Shown: positions 1 through 6,638 of the stretch, in pieces
Numbering within the stretch: position 1 is the first letter of the stretch
Layout of the letters: each line of letters opens with the position of its first letter
Assembly: GCA_046303115.1 (NCBI GenBank)
Contig: JBKCGZ010000102.1
Span: 1-12,430 of the forward strand
Length of the DNA: 12,430 bases
Source: CAINEC01 sp046303115
Lineage (GTDB): Bacteria; Bacteroidota; Bacteroidia; AKYH767-A; OLB10
Reading direction: 5' to 3'
Program-made: the position numbers and the translations under genes
The notes under the pieces: generated by a model
Databases searched by the model: none
Told to the model about the DNA's origin: nothing
The model's input: only the letters and a program-made list of their open reading frames with translations

Positions 1-294
1 GTTATTGATAAAGAGATTATTGAGGTTAATACTCATTGAACCTTTTGGAACAAACGACATCCCATTTTCGCTCTTTAATTTGAACTTATTAGGATTCTTG
101 AAATACATTTTCACCTTGGCAATTGGTAACTTTAAAAATGCAACATTCGTTTTCATTTTTCCTTCTGCTTCATAGTCTGAAACTTTGTCCATTTTTGCCT
201 GAACATTTTTTAATAAAGGATTAGTGGTTTGTCCGAATGTATTAAAGTGACAAAATAAAATGAATACTACTATTCTGAAGGTTATCTTTATCAT
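1..294 (-). CDS. LolA-like outer-membrane lipoprotein-sorting protein, N-terminal part
   Basis: The frame is open from an ATG at 294 to the window edge, giving the first 98 residues; the C-terminus lies outside. It begins with a signal peptide (MIKITFRIVVFILFCHFNTFG, cleavage probably before QTTNP). The mature part contains 'QAKMDKVSDYEAEGKMK' followed by 'KMYFKNPNKFKLKSENG' and 'SFVPKG'. This resembles Bacteroidota LolA-fold proteins, in which a half-barrel holds acyl chains in the periplasm: a secreted start, a short helix, then strands with a 'YFKNPxKFKxKSE' segment. It starts 10 bp after the ABC-2 permease stop on the same strand, so it is probably the last or a late gene of the exporter operon. 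I infer that it works with the exporter on a lipid or lipoprotein substrate. The family call rests on pattern memory of a partial protein and is moderately secure. Confidence 0.55.
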   Translation of the reverse strand, partial: MIKITFRIVVFILFCHFNTFGQTTNPLLKNVQAKMDKVSDYEAEGKMKTNVAFLKLPIAKVKMYFKNPNKFKLKSENGMSFVPKGSMSINLNNLFINN

Positions 295-304
295 ATGAGT
301 TGTA

Positions 305-1198
305 CTAAGAAAGAATATCTTTTTTTCTAAATGAGAGGATGGCCATTGATAAGAAAATGCCAATATGTGCTAATAATATGTACAGGCTCTTTTTAATGGC
401 TGGCCAATTTTCAATACTTCCTTTTATAGGCTGACCATAATCATCCAAGCCGATATAAAAGAAACCTTTCCATCCTACGAGATAAGAAGTAAATAGCCAA
501 GGCTTAATGTTTCTATCAATCACTGGGATATTCATATTCGAAACGATGGTAAAGAATAAAACAATGCAAACGGTAGCTACGATTGGTCCGATGGAATTTT
601 CAGCAAAAACAGAAAGTAACATTCCTAAGGCTACAATTACTGTTAACGCAATAGCCGCGTAACCGAAGGCAGCGAAATACCTCCACATAATATCATCTTT
701 AGTAATTTGAAGAATAAATGACTCCTCCCCTTTTACTCGAAAAACTAACATGTCTTCTTGTCCAAAAATCACCAAACTTAAAAATAAAGCAATGATAGCC
801 ATCCAGATTAAAAGACAAACAGTAAAAATAAATGACGCTACAAATTTCACGAGTAAAAGCTGCGTGCGACTTACAGGCTTTGTGAGCATGACTCGTAAGG
901 TGCCCATGTTTGCTTCGCCTGATATAGTATCGGCTGCAACTAACGCAACAAGAATAGGAACCTGGACTAATAATGTGTTCAAGATGATGTAACACATAAA
1001 GTAACCATTAATGGCTTTGGATTTATCAATCTCAAAATTGTCTTGTATGTTTTGTAACATCAAGTCCATGTAGCTCTGACCATCATACTTAAACGCAAAT
1101 TGAAAAATCAAAACAATTGCTGTAATAGCAGCAAATGCAATATAGGTCCTCGGCCTTGAGTAAATTTTATGTAATTCAATTTGAAGAAGCGTGAACAT
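305..1198 (-). CDS. ABC-2 type transporter permease
   Basis: A 297-residue integral inner-membrane protein with about six hydrophobic segments (roughly residues 17-36, 66-89, 115-145, 173-199, 202-221 and 268-290). This is the ABC-2 (NatB/BcrB-like) permease layout. Between helices 2 and 3 lies the diagnostic cytoplasmic stretch 'DTISGEANMGTLRVMLTKPV' followed by 'SRTQLLLVKF' (residues 90-119), where ABC-2 permeases contact their ATPase. The ATG at 1198 lies inside the end of the ATPase gene (23-bp overlap), so the two are translationally coupled subunits of one exporter. A loop between helices 3 and 4 (about 147-172) is charged. The substrate cannot be read from the sequence; efflux of a lipid, antibiotic or ion is possible for this class. 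The LolA-like gene just downstream hints at an envelope substrate, which is inference. Confidence 0.88.
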   Translation of the reverse strand: MFTLLQIELHKIYSRPRTYIAFAAITAIVLIFQFAFKYDGQSYMDLMLQNIQDNFEIDKSKAINGYFMCYIILNTLLVQVPILVALVAADTISGEANMGTLRVMLTKPVSRTQLLLVKFVASFIFTVCLLIWMAIIALFLSLVIFGQEDMLVFRVKGEESFILQITKDDIMWRYFAAFGYAAIALTVIVALGMLLSVFAENSIGPIVATVCIVLFFTIVSNMNIPVIDRNIKPWLFTSYLVGWKGFFYIGLDDYGQPIKGSIENWPAIKKSLYILLAHIGIFLSMAILSFRKKDILS

Positions 1199-2108
1199 GA
1201 TCTTGCGTTTTAGTTAATTTCAGGAAGTAGTCTTCTAAGGAATGAAGATTTTGAATTAAATAAATGTCGGTCTCATTCGCTGTTAGATAGCGAATCAAAT
1301 CAGGAATTTCACTCTTTATGATTTCTAGTTGAATTTGATTATTGATGTTGCTAAGACCCTTTGTCCAATTGCTATTTGATAACAATTCAAATGCTTTTTG
1401 ATTATCTCCAGTTTCTAATTTTACTATTGTCTTAGAAGGATCTAATAAAACTTTTACTTCTCCTTCAACGACTTTTTTACCATTATGAATAATGAGCATT
1501 CGGTTAGCAATAAGTTCTATCTCGCTTAACAAATGAGAAGAAACCAAAATTGTTTTATTCCTTTCATGACTAAGTTTTAAAATAAGATTACGTATATCAG
1601 CAATTCCTTGAGGGTCGAGTCCATTGGTAGGCTCATCTAAAATGATTAAATCAGGATTATGAACGAGCGCAACGGCAATTCCTAAACGTTGCTTCATCCC
1701 TTGACTAAAAGTTCCTGCTTTACTATTGTAACGATTAGCTAAACCGACAAGTTCTAATTGATCCATCAAAAGCGATTTAGAAACGGAGATACCACTCATT
1801 TTCGCAAACAACTTTAGATTGTCGTAAGCGGAAAGGTACTTATACAAATCTGGTTTCTCAATGACCGCTCCGACTCTTTTTAAAATTTCATTTCGATGCG
1901 TATGGAGATTCATCCCAAAAATCTCAATACTACCAGCTTCTGGTTGAATCAAACTAAGCAGCATTCGGATGGTAGTAGACTTCCCTGCACCGTTTTGCCC
2001 AAGAAATCCAAAGATATCGCCTTGATTTACTTCGAAACTTAAATTATCAACCGCTTTAAAGTCCTTAAAAGATTTAGAGAGTTGATGGGTTTTTAAAATT
2101 GTATTCAT
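1176..2108 (-). CDS. ABC transporter ATP-binding protein (NatA/BcrA-like)
   Basis: A 310-residue cytoplasmic ATPase with all nucleotide-binding motifs in order: Walker A GQNGAGKST (37-45), signature FSQGMKQRLG (134-143), Walker B LIILDEP (154-160), D-loop GLDP (163-166) and the H-loop histidine in SSHLLSE (H192). The Q-loop region reads 'AVIEKPDLY' (81-89), with Glu in place of the usual Gln; the IE-P-LY form is typical of the bacitracin-exporter (BcrA) branch. The last ~90 residues form an extra C-terminal domain common in ABC-2 ATPases. It pairs with the overlapping permease gene and powers export. An 8-bp perfect inverted repeat abuts its start codon (listed separately). It is intact, so function as an ATPase is near certain; the substrate is unknown. 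Confidence 0.93.
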   Translation of the reverse strand: MNTILKTHQLSKSFKDFKAVDNLSFEVNQGDIFGFLGQNGAGKSTTIRMLLSLIQPEAGSIEIFGMNLHTHRNEILKRVGAVIEKPDLYKYLSAYDNLKLFAKMSGISVSKSLLMDQLELVGLANRYNSKAGTFSQGMKQRLGIAVALVHNPDLIILDEPTNGLDPQGIADIRNLILKLSHERNKTILVSSHLLSEIELIANRMLIIHNGKKVVEGEVKVLLDPSKTIVKLETGDNQKAFELLSNSNWTKGLSNINNQIQLEIIKSEIPDLIRYLTANETDIYLIQNLHSLEDYFLKLTKTQDHVHASSN

Positions 2109-2131
2109 AGGAGATTTAATAACAATCTCCT
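2109..2131 (-). promoter_or_regulatory. Inverted repeat abutting the ABC ATPase start codon
   Basis: A perfect 8-bp inverted repeat, AGGAGATT (2109-2116) and AATCTCCT (2124-2131), with a 7-base loop, touches the ATG at 2108. As DNA it could be an operator. As RNA it would fold a hairpin directly against the start codon and hinder initiation. No regulator gene is visible beside it, so the role is inference. Confidence 0.4.
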
Positions 2132-2194
2132 GAGGTTAAAGTTTTTGGGGTAATTGTAAATTCAATAAGTGTAAAGCTTAAAAATGAATAAATA

Positions 2195-2839
2195 CTATCC
2201 AACACATTCAACCCTTCTTTTCTTGAAAAATGTTTTTGTTTTAACAATGCTATACTTGGAAAGTTTGTAAGATTGAGAAATACTATAACAACTATCACTT
2301 TTTTCTGAGTATAACATTGAATTTGTTAAAATAATTTCACCTGTTTTAATATTTGATTCAAATCCATCAAACATATCTAATTTAATAACGGAAATAGGAC
2401 CATTCTCATGATTAAAAATAACAAAAGTTTCATTCAAACATCCACCGTCCGAATGACATCCTGAATTAACTATTATTTCGCTTCTTTTCTTTAATCCAAC
2501 TATGTCATCAATTCTTAAATCATAACTACCATTTGGATATGGTTTGCCAATTAAAAACTCATAATAATAATCATTAACTTGAATTATAGCTTTATGATCC
2601 CAAGCAGGAAAATTGTCACTAACATCATCTGAACCTGAATTATAAGAATCAACTAAAAGTTTAATATTTTTTATACCACCCTTATTAGAAATTGATTTAA
2701 CTAATTTATACTTTAAAGATAGGTTATAAAAATGATTATCAAGTTCCTTTCCTACTTCATATGGCCATTCTTGAGGCATTTGAGCGCATAAATTTATGGA
2801 GAAAAACACAATTAATAAAGTAAAAAACTTTTCTTTCAT
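2195..2839 (-). CDS. Secreted hypothetical protein
   Basis: Not recognised. It is a 214-residue protein with a clear signal peptide (MKEKFFTLLIVFFSINLCAQ, probable cleavage near residue 19). The mature part is rich in Asp, Asn, Ser and Tyr and has no membrane segment, so it should be periplasmic or exported; there is no T9SS tail and no lipobox. Visible features are two close cysteines in 'SGCHSDGGCLNE' (about 127-135), which could form a disulfide, and alternating hydrophobic strands ('IISVNS'-like, 'GEIILTNSMLY') suggesting a mostly beta fold. It lies 86 bp upstream of the ABC ATPase on the same strand and 84 bp downstream of the SH3b protein. It is very AT-rich, as is its neighbour. Coding status is supported by length, signal peptide and a sensible start; function is unknown. 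Confidence 0.7.
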   Translation of the reverse strand: MKEKFFTLLIVFFSINLCAQMPQEWPYEVGKELDNHFYNLSLKYKLVKSISNKGGIKNIKLLVDSYNSGSDDVSDNFPAWDHKAIIQVNDYYYEFLIGKPYPNGSYDLRIDDIVGLKKRSEIIVNSGCHSDGGCLNETFVIFNHENGPISVIKLDMFDGFESNIKTGEIILTNSMLYSEKSDSCYSISQSYKLSKYSIVKTKTFFKKRRVECVG

Positions 2840-2923
2840 TAGAATTTACAATTAAATATAATAGTAAGAATATTTCTAACTTTTTTAATCGAAAAAAATA
2901 ATAATAAAATACTATATGATTTA

Positions 2924-3499
2924 TTAACTACAACTTGTCCATGGATTACCACAAAGCCATACGTCTTGCACCCAACCCATTTTTCCTTTATAAATTATTT
3001 GTACCCAAGAACCACAGATATCGTTTATTCTGAGACCATATTCAGTTGTACGTATAACAGAAACAACATTTTTACCATTTGGAACATCATATAATTTTAA
3101 TGGTTGATCACCATAATTTCTAGTTCCGATTGATATTACTGATTTGTGAACCCACCCTTGCCCACCTGGAAGATTAATATCGTTTTCTATTCCGTGAATA
3201 GGGCCACTAATTTTAAACCAGCCATTATTAGCTACTATAATATCAAAACAACATCCATCAGGAAAATTAACAGGCATAATTTTATAGATGATTTCTCCTC
3301 CTGGTGACTTACGAATATTTGTCCCTGAGTTGTCAGGGTCATCCCAACATACACTTAAACGGCTATTACTACAATTTTTATTAATCAATTTAACATGTTT
3401 TTGTTTCGCCTTAGAATCATTTTTTAATGAAAAGGATGTAATCAAAATAAAAGTGAAAATTAAATTAATAAGGGTAATTAATGAATTATTTTTTTTCAT
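2924..3499 (-). CDS. Secreted protein with two SH3b-like domains
   Basis: A 191-residue protein with a signal peptide or short anchor (MKKNNSLITLINLIFTFILI, residues 1-24) and two bacterial SH3-like modules. The first (about 48-124) has 'GTNIRKSPGGEII', an 'NGWFKIS' strand and a closing 'GWVHKSVI'. The second (about 131-183) has 'LKLYDVPNGKNVV', 'GSWVQIIYKGKMGWVQDVWL'. The NxRKxPG...GW(V/F)K pattern and the paired GWV ends are standard for SH3b folds, which usually bind peptidoglycan peptides or other envelope ligands. Cysteines C83-C84, C162 and C183 could form disulfides in the periplasm. There is no catalytic domain (no NlpC/P60 or amidase), so it is probably a binding or inhibitor-type protein. 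A TAAATTTG -7 element lies upstream. The domain call is good; the ligand is unknown. Confidence 0.78.
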   Translation of the reverse strand: MKKNNSLITLINLIFTFILITSFSLKNDSKAKQKHVKLINKNCSNSRLSVCWDDPDNSGTNIRKSPGGEIIYKIMPVNFPDGCCFDIIVANNGWFKISGPIHGIENDINLPGGQGWVHKSVISIGTRNYGDQPLKLYDVPNGKNVVSVIRTTEYGLRINDICGSWVQIIYKGKMGWVQDVWLCGNPWTSCS

Positions 3500-3521
3500 G
3501 ATTTATTTTTAATTGGCAATA

Positions 3522-3529
3522 CAAATTTA
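3522..3529 (-). promoter_or_regulatory. Possible -7 promoter element of the SH3b-protein gene
   Basis: On the minus strand this reads TAAATTTG, matching the Bacteroidota -7 consensus TAnnTTTG, 22 bases before the ATG at 3499. No TTG stands 17-23 bases further upstream, so the -33 half is missing and the call is tentative. Confidence 0.35.
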
Positions 3530-3595
3530 AGTGATTGATGTCTTTTTTTTTAAAAACTCATTAATATTTTAACAAAAAATTACTTATATTAAATT

Positions 3596-4303
3596 TCACA
3601 ATCTCAATGCACTCTCCAAAGCCAACTCAATCATTGGCTTTAGTGAGCGTTCACGGTCGTCGGCGGAAATTTCTTCACCAGTAGGAATTACATCAGAAAC
3701 AGTTAAAAGAGTAGCTGCTGATTTTCCTAGGTACATCGCGTTAGCAAATAAGGCAAAGGCTTCCATTTCTACTACTAAACAGTTATGCTCTTCAGCGACC
3801 TTTGGTAAATCCTTCGATTTACGATAAAATATATCACTTGAATGAACAGCTCCACTACGAATATTTATATTCATCGTCTTCGCTGTTTCATTGATAATAT
3901 CGTAAGCCTTTCCAACATGACCTAAGGCATTTCCTGGAATTTCAAAAGCATATTCGGCATAGGTAGATTCACTGCAAGCGACATCTGTGTTGATGATATC
4001 ATAAACACCTATTTCTGCGTGATAAGATCCAGCAGTTCCAATGCGAATGATACAATCTACATCGTATTCATTAAACAACTCAAACGAATAAATACCAATA
4101 GAAGCACAACCCATTCCGCTTGCCCCGACAGTAATTCGTTTTCCCTTGTAGGTACCGGTGTAATAATAAACATTCCTCGTACTACTAACTAACGCTGCAT
4201 CTTGCAACCAATTTTCTGCAATAAACTTTGCTCTTAATGGATCACCTGGCATTAATACAACGGATGCAATCTCCCCTTTCTTTGCTTTAATATGTACACT
4301 CAT
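3596..4303 (-). CDS. deoD: Purine-nucleoside phosphorylase, DeoD type
   Basis: It catalyses reversible phosphorolysis of purine (2'-deoxy)ribonucleosides to free base and (deoxy)ribose-1-phosphate in cytosolic purine salvage. The 235 residues match the usual length of hexameric bacterial DeoD, and numbering falls in register with the E. coli enzyme. His4 (contributed across the dimer), phosphate-binding Gly20, Arg24 and Arg87 (RIGTAG, 87-92), the nucleoside-binding VVEMEA with Met180 and Glu181, and the catalytic Asp204 (SDVIPTGE) and Arg217 are all present. Position 90 is Thr rather than Ser, a conservative change in the phosphate site. No other salvage gene is adjacent. It is bounded upstream by the terminator of the PKD gene, so it appears to be transcribed on its own. 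An AT-rich tail follows its stop. Confidence 0.97.
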   Translation of the reverse strand: MSVHIKAKKGEIASVVLMPGDPLRAKFIAENWLQDAALVSSTRNVYYYTGTYKGKRITVGASGMGCASIGIYSFELFNEYDVDCIIRIGTAGSYHAEIGVYDIINTDVACSESTYAEYAFEIPGNALGHVGKAYDIINETAKTMNINIRSGAVHSSDIFYRKSKDLPKVAEEHNCLVVEMEAFALFANAMYLGKSAATLLTVSDVIPTGEEISADDRERSLKPMIELALESALRL

Positions 4304-4354
4304 GGTATAATAAAAGTTTAAATCTCACGAATGTACTGAAAAAACAATTACTTC

Positions 4355-4389
4355 AAAAAAGAAACAGCCCGGACAATTTGTCCAGGCTG
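4355..4389 (-). terminator. Rho-independent terminator of the PKD/T9SS gene
   Basis: On the minus strand, arms CAGCCTGGACAA and TTGTCCGGGCTG (4365-4389) pair along their length with one G-U, which favours the minus-strand transcript (plus-strand RNA would have a C-A mismatch). A T-rich run, TTTCTTTTTT (4355-4364), follows. It lies 22 bp after the PKD gene stop and before deoD, insulating the two. Confidence 0.85.
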
Positions 4390-4411
4390 CATTCTTATTT
4401 AGTCGAGAATT

Positions 4412-5266
4412 TTACTTATTAATCATCACTTTTTCTTGTACACTACCTTTGCTTCCGTTAATCGTCATGATGTAAACGCCACTAGGGAATTCGTTAATAT
4501 CCATAGTTACTTTTTGAGCATCACTATTCATCATTTGATTTACTACGCGACCTTCCACTGTAGATAATTGAATTGATTCATTACCGCTTAAATTATCGAT
4601 AGTGATATTATCTTTTGCTGGATTAGGAAATAAAGAAACTTTAGAAGCATTGTTTTCATTTACACCTAAAATTACAGGTACAACAACATTATCACACCAA
4701 GTAAATGTATTTCCTAAGCTATCATACGCTGTTGCACACACCGTATAAGTACCTGCTGCAGTGTATGTATGAATTGGACTAACTCCTGCCTGTGATGTAC
4801 CATCTCCAAAACTCCATGCATAACTCCACGCATTAGCTGCACAGTTATTATACAGAGAAAATGTGTATGTATTGCTTTGAGCTAAACTTTGTATTGTGGT
4901 AAAAATCGGAGTACATGGATTTGAAAGCGTTGAAACATTGACTGTTTTACAGATGTAATCGTTACATTGATTACCATCAAATACATTCAAACAAACTTTA
5001 TAAGAACCGTTTGTAAATAAATGATTAGGTTCCATAATACCACTTGTTCCGCCATCGCCAAATTCCCAATTATAAAATAAGTTAGGATCCGTACTTACAG
5101 GACGAAATGTTACCATTCCATAATTGTCGATAGTGAAGGCGAAATCAGCTGTACATAAAGATTGTGAGTTTACACCTGTTGAATTTCCGCTTTGAGCGAA
5201 AGTCGATAAACTACCTAAAGACATTGTTGTAACTGCAACTGCAATGTTTAATAAAATTTTTCTCAT
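4412..5266 (-). CDS. Secreted protein with two PKD domains and a T9SS sorting tail
   Basis: The open frame extends to 5308, but the ATG at 5266 is preferred because it begins a canonical signal peptide (MRKILLNIAVAVTTMSLGSL...TFAQ), giving 284 residues. Two PKD (Ig-like beta-sandwich) domains follow at about 38-112 and 118-197, each with the hallmark W-FGDG ('WEFGDGGTSG', 'WSFGDGTSQ') and a later 'G(S/T)YxVCL/ATxxD' strand. The C-terminal ~80 residues ('VSLFPNPAKDNITID', 'EGRVVNQ', 'FPSGVYIMTI', 'QEKVMINK') are a type A Por/T9SS sorting domain, so the protein crosses the outer membrane and is released or anchored on the surface. It has no enzymatic domain, so an adhesive or structural role is inferred. 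It is monocistronic: divergent from the SDR gene and closed by its own terminator. Confidence 0.88.
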   Translation of the reverse strand: MRKILLNIAVAVTTMSLGSLSTFAQSGNSTGVNSQSLCTADFAFTIDNYGMVTFRPVSTDPNLFYNWEFGDGGTSGIMEPNHLFTNGSYKVCLNVFDGNQCNDYICKTVNVSTLSNPCTPIFTTIQSLAQSNTYTFSLYNNCAANAWSYAWSFGDGTSQAGVSPIHTYTAAGTYTVCATAYDSLGNTFTWCDNVVVPVILGVNENNASKVSLFPNPAKDNITIDNLSGNESIQLSTVEGRVVNQMMNSDAQKVTMDINEFPSGVYIMTINGSKGSVQEKVMINK

Positions 5267-5336
5267 GTTTTGATTTTTTAATTTGTTTTGACCCTTTAAC
5301 CAATTCAAGGATTTAATGGTTACTTGATTTTGTTCA

Positions 5337-5351
5337 GAAAAACAGTCGTTT
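5337..5351 (+). repeat. Copy 1 of a repeated operator-like element
   Basis: GAAAAACAGTCGTTT, identical at 14 of 15 positions to the copy at 5608-5622. The core AAAC-N4-GTTT is a short dyad. It lies about 70 bp upstream of the PKD gene start. Confidence 0.35.
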
Positions 5352-5607
5352 TTGGACTAAAATGCATACATCAATTACATACTCAATCTTATCGATTTAT
5401 TCTACTTTTGTTAATAAACTTTTATAGTAATCCAGTCCTATTTTACCTATAAGAATATTGTCATATACGACATGTTGAGCTATTACTTTATCAACAAAAT
5501 CAGCTCAAAAATCCTTATTCAAACCTCACAAAACCTTACAAAAACGCATTTTTCTATCATCAATAAAAAAACGCGTAAAACGATGTTCTTGGATTAAAAA
5601 CATTATC

Positions 5608-5622
5608 GAAAAACAGTTGTTT
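5608..5622 (+). repeat. Copy 2 of a repeated operator-like element
   Basis: GAAAAACAGTTGTTT, 9-23 bp before the SDR start codon. Its core AAACA-GT-TGTTT is a perfect 5-bp dyad. Position next to the start suggests a repressor site or part of the 5' leader; this is inference. Confidence 0.35.
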
Positions 5623-5630
5623 AGTATCAT

Positions 5631-6317
5631 ATGAAAAACATACTGTTAATTGGTGCGTCCTCTGCAATAGCGCAAAAATTAAGTGAAGATTTAAACAACG
5701 ATCATTTCACGATTTATACTATCTCAAGAACTGCACTTACATCAACAAATCATTATACCTACGAGGGAACAATTACTGATTGTACTTTACCTGAATTCGA
5801 TTTTACAATTGATGGACTCGTTTACTTTCCTGGTACGATTAATTTAAAGCCCTTCCGATCTATAAAGCCAAGTGATGTCCTACAGGAATTTGAAATTAAC
5901 GCATTAGGCGCTTTTAGATGTATACAATATTACCTAAAGAACCTTTCGATGGCTGAAAATGCATCTATTGTTCTGTTTAGCTCTGTAGCGGCACAGACAG
6001 GCATGCCATTTCATTCAAGTATAGCTATGAGCAAAGCAGCTATTGAAGGCCTTACGCGTTCATTGGCTGCTGAATTAGCTCCAAAGGTCAGGGTCAATTG
6101 TATTGCTCCATCACTAACTGAAACTCCTCTTGCTGGTCGATTAATAAATACTCCTGAAAAAATAGAGCAAAGTGGCAAACGCCACCCTTTACAACGCATT
6201 GGTAATACAAATGATATCGCTAGTATGGCTGCATTTTTATTGTCAGATAACAGCAGTTGGATGACAGGGCAAGTATTAAAAGTAGATGGTGGCATGTCAA
6301 CATTAAAGACCAACTAA
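5631..6317 (+). CDS. SDR-family oxidoreductase homologue lacking the catalytic Tyr
   Basis: A 228-residue Rossmann-fold protein of the short-chain dehydrogenase/reductase family, at the short end for the classical group. It has the N-terminal nucleotide-binding loop in degenerate form (GASSAIA, 8-14, instead of TGxxxGxG), an N90-containing 'EINALGAF' helix, the strand 'SIVLFSSVAA' with Ser118, and the C-terminal signature 'VRVNCIAPSLTETPLA' and 'GQVLKVDGGM'. At the active site the usual YxxxK reads I131-A-M-S-K135, so the catalytic tyrosine is replaced by isoleucine while Asn, Ser and Lys remain. A normal Tyr-based hydride-transfer mechanism is therefore unlikely. The 'GMPFHSSIA-SKAAIEGLTRSL' context suggests a subfamily trait rather than a random mutation, though this is from memory. 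The stop overlaps the next start (TAATG), so the two products are made together. Confidence 0.85.
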   Translation: MKNILLIGASSAIAQKLSEDLNNDHFTIYTISRTALTSTNHYTYEGTITDCTLPEFDFTIDGLVYFPGTINLKPFRSIKPSDVLQEFEINALGAFRCIQYYLKNLSMAENASIVLFSSVAAQTGMPFHSSIAMSKAAIEGLTRSLAAELAPKVRVNCIAPSLTETPLAGRLINTPEKIEQSGKRHPLQRIGNTNDIASMAAFLLSDNSSWMTGQVLKVDGGMSTLKTN

Positions 6318-6589
6318 TGAAAATAGCACTATCAGACGAAAATAAAGATCGGATTATTGAAATGGCATGGGAGGACAGAACTCCCTTTGATGCTATTAAG
6401 GTGCAATTTGGATTACGTGAACAAGATGTACGTAATCTGATGAAAGCTTCATTGAAGCATAGTAGTTATGTTTTATGGAGAAAACGAGTAGAGAATTGCG
6501 CAACGAAACATCGTTCAAAAAGAAATGAATCGATTAAACGATTTAAGTGTACGAGACAAAAGGCGATTAGTAATAATAAGGTTACTTAA
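6317..6589 (+). CDS. DUF2805 / TIGR03643 family protein
   Basis: The start chosen is the ATG at 6317, which shares one base with the SDR stop (TAATG). The frame is open upstream, but that extension lies inside the SDR gene. The 90-residue basic protein begins 'MKIALSDENKDRIIEMAWED' and continues 'RTPFDAIKVQFGL', 'EQDVRNLMKASLKHSSYVLW', 'RKRV...TKHRSKR'. This matches the DUF2805/TIGR03643 family closely: an acidic helix, an HTH-like middle (about 20-45), the S-S-x-x-L-W-R-K-R-V segment and a Lys/Arg tail. The biochemical role of the family is unknown. It often lies near photolyase/cryptochrome genes in Bacteroidota and marine bacteria; none is in this window. The basic, HTH-like make-up would fit nucleic-acid binding, which is inference. 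Confidence 0.87.
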   Translation: MKIALSDENKDRIIEMAWEDRTPFDAIKVQFGLREQDVRNLMKASLKHSSYVLWRKRVENCATKHRSKRNESIKRFKCTRQKAISNNKVT

Positions 6590-6638
6590 TTCAAACTAAA
6601 TAAAACAATTTTGTTGATTTTTCTTACGTTTCTGTCAA

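Larger units (their letters stand above)
5267..5630. other. Divergent intergenic region between the PKD and SDR genes
   Basis: This 364-bp AT-rich stretch holds no credible gene. It must carry the promoters of the two divergent genes, but I see no complete TTG/TAnnTTTG pair on either strand; the nearest is a lone TACTTTTG on the plus strand at 5403-5410. It contains a 15-base element present twice (5337-5351 and 5608-5622, listed separately). It also contains a 7-bp inverted repeat, TTGAGCT (5475-5481) and AGCTCAA (5502-5508), with a 20-base loop, and a degenerate tandem CTCACAAAAC/CTTACAAAAAC near 5523-5545. Nothing resembles a tRNA or riboswitch. Confidence 0.6.

Noticed and set aside
699..995. 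Overlapping frames on both strands within the ABC-2 permease gene
   Set aside because: Their products are Cys/His/Ser-rich and featureless, while the permease frame gives a coherent membrane protein across the whole stretch.
2116..2298. A 60-codon minus-strand frame overlapping the end of the 214-residue secreted protein gene
   Set aside because: It lies in another frame of a gene with a clear signal peptide, has no promoter or family resemblance, and its end falls inside the inverted repeat before the ABC gene.
5267..5308. Longer start of the PKD protein at 5308
   Set aside because: It would put 14 polar, basic residues before an otherwise perfect signal peptide; the ATG at 5266 is the natural start.
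5475..5508. TTGAGCT/AGCTCAA inverted repeat as a terminator or small-RNA hairpin
   Set aside because: Seven pairs around a 20-base AT-rich loop with no T-run is weak; such repeats arise often in AT-rich DNA.
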